A stretch of 11,655 bases of DNA, taken from contig JAEYRK010000051.1 of the NCBI GenBank assembly GCA_023435645.1, positions 1 to 11,655 on the forward strand, read 5' to 3'. The position numbers were made by a program, and so were the translations under genes. The notes under the pieces were generated by a model. The model was given only the letters and a program-made list of their open reading frames with translations, was not told the DNA's origin and made no database searches. The stretch is from Bacillota bacterium (GTDB lineage: Bacteria > Bacillota > Clostridia > Lachnospirales > Lachnospiraceae). Shown here piece by piece: positions 6,668 through 11,655 of the stretch (position 1 is the first letter of the stretch; every line of letters starts with the position of its first letter).

Positions 6668-8014
6668 ATGAAAATCAATGAAATTACAATCAAAGGGCTT
6701 CAGAAGCTGTATCAGGACAGAGCCGCATCTGTGAAGGAGATTGTAGAGGAATATATGGCACGTATCCAAGAGGTGGATCGGGGGGAGAAGGGCTTAAACA
6801 GTGTTATCGAGGTAAATCCCGATGCCATAGCAATCGCAGAGGAGCTGGACTCCTTGGGAAATAGAGAAGGTAAGCTGCTCTATGGAGTTCCCGTTCTATT
6901 GAAGGATAATATCGCAACAGCGGACCGCATGCATACCTCAGCCGGATCGGTGGCTCTGGCGGATTCCTATGCAGGCTATGATGCAGACCTGGTACAGGCC
7001 TTAAGAAGGAATGGCGCAGTCATACTTGGGAAAACAAATATGACTGAATTTGCGAATTATATGACTAAGAATATGCCCAACGGCTATAGCTCCCGGGGCG
7101 GGCAGGTAATATCACCTTATCAGAGGGAGCTGGACCCAACCGGCTCCAGCACCGGCTCGGCAGTCGCTGTGGCGGCTAATCTATGTACAGCCTCCATAGG
7201 CTCCGATACCTGTAATTCCATCGTAGCACCGGGATTGGTGCATGGAATCGTTGGTCTGCGCCCCTCCACGGGGGTAATAAGCCAGAGGGGAATCATTCCG
7301 ATCAGCTTCACCTTGGATACGGCAGGACCCTTTACCCGGACTGTGGAGGATTGTGCGATTATGTTCGCAGGACTTACGGATACACCGGTGGTAAAGGACG
7401 AAGAGATCAGCCTTAAGGGCATGGTCATAGGCTATAATGATTGGGATTCAGGAGAGCTGGAGGAGAAGGTAGCTGTAAGAACGGAAGAGTCCATTCGAGA
7501 GCTGGAACGAAGGGGTGCCAGGATCAAAAGGTTACAGCTTCCCGAGACACCATATATCGAAGATTTAATGAAGTATGAGTTCAAATATGCGATGAATCAA
7601 TATCTGAAGACCTTACCGCCGGAATATCAGATGAAGTCCTTAAGGGATATCATAGATTATAATAACCGCCATGCAGCGTTTGCTCTAAAATATGGCCAGT
7701 ACCATTTGCAGGAGGCTGAGGAGAATACCTCAGGGAAAATGGACGAGGCAGTTTATCAGGAGATACTAAAGGACAGGCTGGAAAGTATGAGGAGGATCAG
7801 GGAGCAGCTGCAGGATTTGGATCTCTGCATTATGCTCTGCTATAATAACATTACACAGTATACGGAGCTTCCCATGATTACTGTCCCCACCGGCTTATAT
7901 GAGGATGGGACGCCCTCCGGAGTATCCATGACAGCATTAAAGGATCATCAACTGATTCGTAATGCCTATGGGATTGAGAAAGCGATTGGAAAAAGGATAG
8001 AACCGGACTTGTAA
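6668..8014 (+). CDS. Amidase-signature family hydrolase
   Basis: 448 residues of the amidase signature (AS) family, which hydrolyse amide bonds with a Ser-cisSer-Lys triad. The triad can be placed at K79 (LLKDNI), cis-Ser S160 (in TGSSTGS) and nucleophile S184 (GSDTCNSIVAP); the 24-residue gap between the serines equals that in FAAH (S217/S241). Both serine motifs depart from the commonest forms (GSSGGS, GSDTGGSIR): a Thr replaces a Gly, and C-N precedes the nucleophile. The C-terminal part has LPMITVPTGLYEDGTPSGV, as in the family. At 448 residues it is somewhat shorter than many members. GGAGG (6656-6660) lies 7 nt before the ATG. No signal peptide is seen, so it is cytosolic. The substrate is unknown. 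GatA is unlikely, since no gatB/gatC lie alongside. Confidence 0.9.
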   Translation: MKINEITIKGLQKLYQDRAASVKEIVEEYMARIQEVDRGEKGLNSVIEVNPDAIAIAEELDSLGNREGKLLYGVPVLLKDNIATADRMHTSAGSVALADSYAGYDADLVQALRRNGAVILGKTNMTEFANYMTKNMPNGYSSRGGQVISPYQRELDPTGSSTGSAVAVAANLCTASIGSDTCNSIVAPGLVHGIVGLRPSTGVISQRGIIPISFTLDTAGPFTRTVEDCAIMFAGLTDTPVVKDEEISLKGMVIGYNDWDSGELEEKVAVRTEESIRELERRGARIKRLQLPETPYIEDLMKYEFKYAMNQYLKTLPPEYQMKSLRDIIDYNNRHAAFALKYGQYHLQEAEENTSGKMDEAVYQEILKDRLESMRRIREQLQDLDLCIMLCYNNITQYTELPMITVPTGLYEDGTPSGVSMTALKDHQLIRNAYGIEKAIGKRIEPDL

Positions 8015-8027
8015 TAGAATTCCTTTC

Positions 8028-8056
8028 TTGTTTATCTGTAATAATCATGATAGAAT
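8028..8056 (+). promoter_or_regulatory. Probable promoter of the hemerythrin gene
   Basis: TTGTTT (8028-8033), a 17-bp spacer and TAGAAT (8051-8056). It starts 14 bases after the amidase stop, and no terminator is visible between, so read-through from the amidase is also possible. Confidence 0.6.
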
Positions 8057-8109
8057 GACAGTAGTAACAGATAATACTTAATATTACTTAATGAAAAGGA
8101 GAAGCTGCT

Positions 8110-8505
8110 ATGTACGAGATGAAACCGGAGTATTACTCAGGCATTGACTTTATTGATGAAGAGCATACCAAGCTATTTTCAATAGCAAATAAGGCATATG
8201 AAGTATTAACGAATGAATTTATCCCGGATAAATATGATTATATCCTAGAGGTAATCAATGAATTGAAGGATTATACACAATATCATTTTGACCATGAGGA
8301 GAGCTATATGATGAGCATCGGCTATAAGAGACTCCTCTCCCAGAAGGTTGCTCATGATGACTTTGTTGCGAAGCTTGGTGAATACAATGCGGACACGATC
8401 GATGAGAATCAGAAGGAATCCCTGCTGGAGCTGGTGGATTTCTTAAATAACTGGCTTGTGGAGCATATCTTTAAAAAGGATAAATTAATCGCAGAGCAAT
8501 TATAA
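8110..8505 (+). CDS. Bacteriohemerythrin, single-domain, one ligand replaced
   Basis: A 131-residue four-helix hemerythrin-like protein, the normal single-domain length, binding O2 (or sensing oxygen or iron) at a di-iron centre in the cytosol. Candidate ligands: H19 (DEEHTKLF), H59 and E63 (HFDHE, the HxxxE pair), H82 (AHDDF), and H119 with D124 (HIFKKD, the HxxxxD pair). The usual fifth histidine in the HxxxH pair, four residues before H82, is Q78 here, leaving four His plus two carboxylates from the canonical set; H62 is close and might matter. The ATG at 8110 follows AAGGAG (8096-8101) by 8 nt. Stand-alone gene, convergent with the MerR operon. In anaerobic Clostridia such proteins are thought to help with oxygen exposure. 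Confidence 0.92.
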   Translation: MYEMKPEYYSGIDFIDEEHTKLFSIANKAYEVLTNEFIPDKYDYILEVINELKDYTQYHFDHEESYMMSIGYKRLLSQKVAHDDFVAKLGEYNADTIDENQKESLLELVDFLNNWLVEHIFKKDKLIAEQL

Positions 8506-8515
8506 ATAATAAACA

Positions 8516-8545
8516 ACCCCCCATAATCTGAACCTTATGGGGGGT
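8516..8545. terminator. Shared hairpin between convergent genes
   Basis: A perfect 11-bp stem (8516-8526 with 8535-8545) with an 8-nt loop, 10 nt after the hemerythrin stop. There is no T run on the plus side; on the minus strand a T-rich stretch follows, so it may serve both genes. A second perfect 13-base palindrome (8586-8598) sits between it and the minus-strand stop. Confidence 0.65.
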
Positions 8546-8607
8546 ACTTACATATTCTGATTAAGTAATAATGTTTCCTCATACAACCCTAATAGGGTAT
8601 ACTCTGG

Positions 8608-9357
8608 CTAAGCAGTCGATTGGGAAATCTCTGCGAAGGCCTTGTAGTAATCGTAGTATTTCCCATCACAGGCGGAGAATAGATACCTGGCAAGGATATT
8701 CTTTATCTTATAGCCGGAGTCGGTCAGCTCCTTCACATGGGGCATAAAGTCCTCCAGGGATGGATTACTGTATTCTACCTTAAGCACAAAGGACAGATAG
8801 ACCGCATTCTTATCCTTTTCCCATAGCTTTGGATGCTGATCCGAGGTAGGAACAGCAAGACCGGTCTCAATGGAACTCTTTTCAAAATTGTATAATAGGA
8901 TGCTTTGATATTGATCCTTGATATAAATGGACCAGGCATCAGTATCATCAATGGAGAACCGGTAGATATTACTATAATCCGGATCCTCCTTCTGGTACTG
9001 ATGGAGACTGAGCCGATTAAATTCCTTGATACAGTCCATTTTTCTATTGATATAATTCTTGGCCAGGTAGAGCTCCCTTAATTTATGATCCAGATCCTCA
9101 TCCAGAGTAGTTAAGGTATCTGCCAGCTCATGAGGTGACAGCTTAGGAAGCTTTCTCATGTCCTGCAAGGACATTCTCAAACAGCGATAATGAGCCAGGT
9201 CTGAGATGGTATAGATGGAGCTTGGGTTGTAGCTTCTGTAGTTATTGGCTTCATTCCGAGGCATTTGGATCAGTCCTTCACTTTCCCAATAGCGGAGTGT
9301 GGATTTTGGGATGCCCAATAATTCCGATATCTCACCGATAGTAAATGAATTCTTCAT
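8608..9357 (-). CDS. MerR-family transcriptional regulator with unassigned C-terminal domain
   Basis: 249 residues. The N-terminal winged helix-turn-helix is clear: TIGEISELLGIPKSTLRYWESEGLI (6-30), with the wing around NNYRSYNPSSI (38-48). A charged helix, about 75-118, should form the antiparallel dimer coiled coil. Residues from about 120 to the end are an additional domain of about 130 residues, rich in Tyr, Asp and Lys. It could bind an effector as in BmrR or TipA, but I do not recognise it as GyrI-like or TipAS. There is no obvious metal-binding Cys pair, since C230 stands alone in it, so a metal sensor is unlikely. AGGAGGT (9365-9371 on the complement) lies 7 nt before the ATG. It is the second gene of an operon, 24 nt after the GNAT gene, and is likely to control the operon promoter at 9988-10018. 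Confidence 0.92.
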   Translation of the reverse strand: MKNSFTIGEISELLGIPKSTLRYWESEGLIQMPRNEANNYRSYNPSSIYTISDLAHYRCLRMSLQDMRKLPKLSPHELADTLTTLDEDLDHKLRELYLAKNYINRKMDCIKEFNRLSLHQYQKEDPDYSNIYRFSIDDTDAWSIYIKDQYQSILLYNFEKSSIETGLAVPTSDQHPKLWEKDKNAVYLSFVLKVEYSNPSLEDFMPHVKELTDSGYKIKNILARYLFSACDGKYYDYYKAFAEISQSTA

Positions 9358-9381
9358 GATCTGTACCTCCTGGAAGCATAT

Positions 9382-9891
9382 TTATAATAACCGTTTCAGA
9401 TAATCCTTCTGGGTGATGCTAAAATGTAGTGAATTCGATAGCTCCTTTTCCAGTTCAAAGCCCACACTCTCGAAGGCTTTGATGGATCTTAGGTTTTCGG
9501 GACTGATGACGGCCTTGACACGCTGCAGCCTCCACTGGAAGAATGCAATGTTCAAGCCCTGGTGAATGGTGCTCTTGCCCAATCCCTGCCCCCATCGCTC
9601 CTGTTCACCGATTACAATCACCATCTCGGCCTCATTCAATCTGCGAATGAGCTTTAGAAAGCCAATCGGTTTGTTTTCGTCGGTGCGGATCAGAAAGAAG
9701 CTTCCGTTCCTGTTAAACAGCTGGGTCATAATCATCATACTGACCTTGTTCACTGCGTGCCTGATCTCCGAAGCAATATCGGCAGCCTCATTGAGATAAC
9801 GGGTTACTTCCTCATTTTCCATCCAATTCATAATAATCAATGCATCGTTGCGGGTTACTTCCTGCTTAAGACTTACCTGTAATGCTCTCAT
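9382..9891 (-). CDS. GNAT-family N-acetyltransferase, RimJ/RimL-like
   Basis: 169 residues, typical for a single GNAT domain that moves an acetyl group from acetyl-CoA to an amine or protein N-terminus. Residues 67-82 (LIRTDENKPIGFLKLI) form the central strands. Motif A with the pyrophosphate loop is at WGQGLGKST (100-108), and motif B is NLRSIKAFESVGF (133-145), both well conserved. GGAAAGGA (9901-9908 on the complement) lies 9 nt before the ATG. It is the promoter-proximal gene of the operon with the MerR regulator. That pairing recalls MerR systems in which the controlled gene modifies or removes a toxic compound, but the acceptor substrate is unknown and housekeeping N-acetylation is equally possible. 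Confidence 0.9.
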   Translation of the reverse strand: MRALQVSLKQEVTRNDALIIMNWMENEEVTRYLNEAADIASEIRHAVNKVSMMIMTQLFNRNGSFFLIRTDENKPIGFLKLIRRLNEAEMVIVIGEQERWGQGLGKSTIHQGLNIAFFQWRLQRVKAVISPENLRSIKAFESVGFELEKELSNSLHFSITQKDYLKRLL

Positions 9892-9987
9892 TATATCATA
9901 TCCTTTCCAATATAATAAAAGCCTTTCATAGATACTAAGAATTACATGACTATGACGGTTCTTTTCAATGTAAACACATACCAGGTA

Positions 9988-10018
9988 ATTATAAAGGTTA
10001 AAGTAACTTGAATGTCAA
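9988..10018 (-). promoter_or_regulatory. MerR-type promoter (19-bp spacer) of the GNAT-MerR operon
   Basis: Read on the minus strand: TTGACA (10018-10013) and TATAAT (9993-9988), both perfect, but 19 bp apart (9994-10012) rather than 17. Long spacers of 19-20 bp are the hallmark of promoters activated by MerR regulators, which untwist the DNA. The spacer carries a dyad GTTA-n3-TAAC (9997-10000 with 10004-10007), centred at 10002, one base from the spacer centre, as expected for a MerR operator. The leader to the GNAT start would be about 90 nt. Confidence 0.75.
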
Positions 10019-10034
10019 TACAGGAAAGTATAAT
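10007..10034 (+). promoter_or_regulatory. Possible divergent promoter of the J-domain gene
   Basis: CTTGAA (10007-10012), a 16-bp spacer and a perfect TATAAT (10029-10034). The -35 overlaps the MerR-type promoter's spacer and operator, so one regulator could affect both directions. Another TATAAT at 10080-10085, at the end of the 8-bp repeat, lacks a recognisable -35. Confidence 0.45.
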
Positions 10035-10044
10035 TAATCAAGAA

Positions 10045-10084
10045 GTATATGGGTATATGGGTATATGGGTATAAGGGTATATAA
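10045..10084 (+). repeat. 8-bp tandem repeat in the J-domain gene leader
   Basis: Three exact copies of GTATATGG (10045-10068), one variant GTATAAGG (10069-10076) and a truncated copy running into TATAAT (10077-10085). It lies between the likely promoter and the ribosome binding site, so copy-number changes would alter leader length or the spacing of a downstream -10. Confidence 0.9.
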
Positions 10085-10111
10085 TCCGCGAAGGAGGCAA
10101 AAAGCAAAACT

Positions 10112-10585
10112 ATGGAGGAAGCAGAATTAAAGCGTAGAATCAGACAATTAAAAAGCCTGGAACAGAAGCTTTTGTATGGAGAGAATTCTACTCCCGGCAA
10201 CAGCAAGAAGCATGGACCTTCTATGGGGAAAATCCCATTACTCTGGGATGAGTACTTTGATCTAAGCGGGAAGGGACAAAGGAAGGTTAGATATTCCTTA
10301 AAGGAGCTACTTTCCCTGGATAGGGAAGCCTATAGGAGTGTAGTCAACGAATTTCTCTTTCAGGTGTACTACCGGAGCTGTCAGGATAAGGGATTAGCGA
10401 ATTATAATTTATATGATCCCGAGCTGTTGAGGCAGCTGGGACTTCCTTATGATGCAGACGACTGCGCCGTAAAGAAGCGCTTCCGGGAACTGGCGAAGCA
10501 ATACCATCCGGATGCAGGAGGAGAGGGCGAGGAGTTCATAAGGCTAATGGAGCTATATCAAAGCATGAAGAAGACCAATGAATGA
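10112..10585 (+). CDS. Small protein with C-terminal J domain
   Basis: 157 residues. The last 55 or so (about 103-157) form a short J domain: LLRQLGLPYDADDCAVKKRF (helix I and start of II), then the invariant HPD (132-134) in YHPDAGG, and a short helix III. J domains stimulate the ATPase of DnaK. The first 100 residues (basic N-terminal helix, a Gly/Ser/Lys-rich linker at about 24-40, IPLLWDEYFDLSG, then a helical part) match nothing I recognise and presumably recruit the client. It is not DnaJ itself: no Gly/Phe or zinc region, and the J domain is at the wrong end. The start is set by AAGGAGG (10091-10097), but the 14-nt spacing is unusually long; no other in-frame start is near. The 8-bp hairpin 10575-10582/10592-10599 overlaps the stop codon. 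Confidence 0.85.
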   Translation: MEEAELKRRIRQLKSLEQKLLYGENSTPGNSKKHGPSMGKIPLLWDEYFDLSGKGQRKVRYSLKELLSLDREAYRSVVNEFLFQVYYRSCQDKGLANYNLYDPELLRQLGLPYDADDCAVKKRFRELAKQYHPDAGGEGEEFIRLMELYQSMKKTNE

Positions 10586-10644
10586 CCTTGCTTCATTGGG
10601 TTAGAAAATATTATTAAAGAATGAAGTATTATCCTTTCTTGGGT

Positions 10645-10687
10645 CAAGCTTCGACATTTTTTGATTAAAATGTGCTTGCAAGTTTTT
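10645..10687 (+). terminator. Probable terminator of the J-domain gene
   Basis: A two-part stem (10645-10649 with 10674-10678, a 4-nt bulge, then 10654-10660 with 10667-10673) with a 6-nt loop, followed after 4 nt by five T (10683-10687). It overlaps the next promoter's -35. Confidence 0.55.
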
Positions 10688-10703
10688 GATTATCGGCTAT
10701 AAT
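10676..10703 (+). promoter_or_regulatory. Probable promoter of the FNT channel gene
   Basis: TTGCAA (10676-10681), a 16-bp spacer and a perfect TATAAT (10698-10703). Transcription would begin near 10710 and give a leader of about 135 nt. Confidence 0.65.
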
Positions 10704-10706
10704 GAT

Positions 10707-10822
10707 ATTTGTTATGCCCTCTGGAGGCAGAGCGAAACAAATCATACACTAACATAATGAGAAAAAAGGTAATTGTGAAACTTCAAACATGTTTTCCTGC
10801 ATACAACAAACACACAATTACC
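10707..10822 (+). promoter_or_regulatory. Structured leader of the FNT gene: two inverted repeats
   Basis: Two stems can be drawn in the untranslated leader. The first pairs 10707-10713 with 10736-10742 (7 bp) and can hold a smaller inner hairpin, for example 10719-10722 with 10729-10732. The second pairs 10768-10777 with 10813-10822 (10 bp, perfect) around a 35-nt loop and ends 8 nt before the Shine-Dalgarno (10831-10837). I recognise no named riboswitch. A folded leader or, for the second repeat, a DNA operator are both open. Confidence 0.6.
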
Positions 10823-10844
10823 GAGAGTTGAAAGGAGAATTACA

Positions 10845-11624
10845 TTGACCTCACATTCGGGACCCAAAGCGCTTACGGAATACATATTGTATCAAAGCAA
10901 GCACAAAGCAAACAAAACCTTCTATATCCTGCTGGTACAAGGAATCCTGGCCGGTATGTACGTTGCCATTGGAGCAATCGGCTCCCTTAAGGTGGCCGCC
11001 GGTATCTCTGATCCGGGCCTTGGAAGCTTCTTAGGAGCACTTGTATTCCCTGTCGGAATTATCGCCATCCTACTAATGCAGGCTGAGCTATTTACCAGCG
11101 ATAGTATGGTAATGATAGCGGTATTTGCCGGACGTACCAGGATTACGAAGATTATTCGGATATTAGTTCTAATTCTGATTGCAAACCTGATTGGAGCAAT
11201 CTTTATGGCCTACATGACCGGTGCTTCAGGAATATTTGATGCCAAGACAATGGAGCTGGTAATTGGGAAGGCTGTTCATAAGGTAGAGATGCCAATCCCT
11301 ACACTGCTAGCCAGTAGCATCCTATGTAATATCATTGTTTGTACCGGAGTCTGTCTTTCCTACAGCTGCAAGGAGGAGATCAGTAAGCTGGTGGTTGTAT
11401 GGTTGGCGATTACGGTCTTCGTTCTTACCTCTTCAGAGCACGTTGTAGCGAATATGTACTACCTGTTTGTGGCATATTTTAATGGTGCAGAGATAACCCT
11501 GGCTCAGATATTTAAGAATCTCTCCATTGCAGCCATCGGTAACTTCATCGGCGGAGGACTCATCGTATCCGGTGCCAATTACCTTCTGGCATATCGTGAT
11601 ATTGATAAAAACATGAAGCAGTAA
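10845..11624 (+). CDS. Formate/nitrite/hydrosulfide (FNT) family channel
   Basis: 259 residues, full length for the pentameric FNT family (FocA, NirC, HSC), with about six membrane segments. By alignment from memory with FocA: constriction residues F68 and I72 (FocA F75, L79), the omega-loop AELFTS (80-85) with L82, F83 and T84, the conserved Lys K147 (AVHKVEMP), F192 (F202) and the central pore histidine H199 in EHVVANM (H209). IGNFIGGGLIVSG (231-243) closes the last segment. It moves small monovalent anions such as formate, nitrite or hydrosulfide across the membrane, and the exact ion is not decided by these motifs. The start is TTG at 10845, supported by AAAGGAG (10831-10837) at 7 nt; the next in-frame Met (38) lies inside the first membrane helix. 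For a fermenting Clostridium, formate release is the simplest role. Confidence 0.93.
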   Translation: MTSHSGPKALTEYILYQSKHKANKTFYILLVQGILAGMYVAIGAIGSLKVAAGISDPGLGSFLGALVFPVGIIAILLMQAELFTSDSMVMIAVFAGRTRITKIIRILVLILIANLIGAIFMAYMTGASGIFDAKTMELVIGKAVHKVEMPIPTLLASSILCNIIVCTGVCLSYSCKEEISKLVVVWLAITVFVLTSSEHVVANMYYLFVAYFNGAEITLAQIFKNLSIAAIGNFIGGGLIVSGANYLLAYRDIDKNMKQ

Positions 11625-11655
11625 GTGTTATAAGGCGATTTTTATTGAAGGAAAA

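Noticed and set aside
9566..9799. Plus-strand ORF within the GNAT gene
   Set aside because: It is antisense to a well-conserved GNAT frame and lacks a ribosome binding site and recognisable motifs.

Overview
The window looks like chromosomal DNA of a low-to-mid GC Clostridia, most probably Lachnospiraceae. Purine-rich AGGAGG-type ribosome binding sites, SigA-like promoters, a lysine riboswitch, a bacteriohemerythrin and an FNT channel all fit this. The genus cannot be fixed by eye. There are eleven protein genes, eight of them plus-strand genes read in order, one plus-strand J-domain gene divergent from a two-gene minus-strand operon, and no tRNA, rRNA, IS element or CRISPR array.

Layout. 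(1) 1-570: 3' end of a cyclophilin-type peptidyl-prolyl isomerase with a strong terminator. (2) 708-3181: a promoter and two translationally coupled PLP enzymes, a Cys/Met-metabolism trans-sulfuration enzyme and a PatB/MalY-type C-S lyase. (3) 3247-6549: a promoter, a lysine riboswitch with intrinsic terminator, a five-unit array of short palindromes, then a polar amino acid ABC importer (lipoprotein, permease, ATPase) closed by a terminator. The riboswitch makes lysine the likely substrate. (4) 6586-8014: a stand-alone amidase-signature hydrolase. (5) 8028-8545: a single-domain hemerythrin lacking one canonical iron ligand, ending at a hairpin shared with the convergent next operon. (6) 8608-10018 (minus): a GNAT acetyltransferase and a MerR-type regulator driven by a promoter with perfect -35 and -10 hexamers separated by 19 bp, with a small dyad in the spacer, the hallmark of MerR-regulated promoters. 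(7) 10007-10687: a small protein with a C-terminal J domain, whose leader carries an 8-bp tandem repeat. (8) 10676-11624: a formate/nitrite/hydrosulfide (FNT) channel with a TTG start and a structured leader.

How it fits together. The PLP pair handles sulfur amino acids. The next transcription unit imports lysine when the riboswitch senses shortage. The minus operon is probably autoregulated by its MerR protein. I see no complete novel multi-gene system. The most unusual structure is the palindrome array at 3643-3763, inside the lysine-controlled leader and transcribed only after riboswitch read-through. Next come the 19-bp-spacer promoter overlapping a divergent promoter, and the structured FNT leader.
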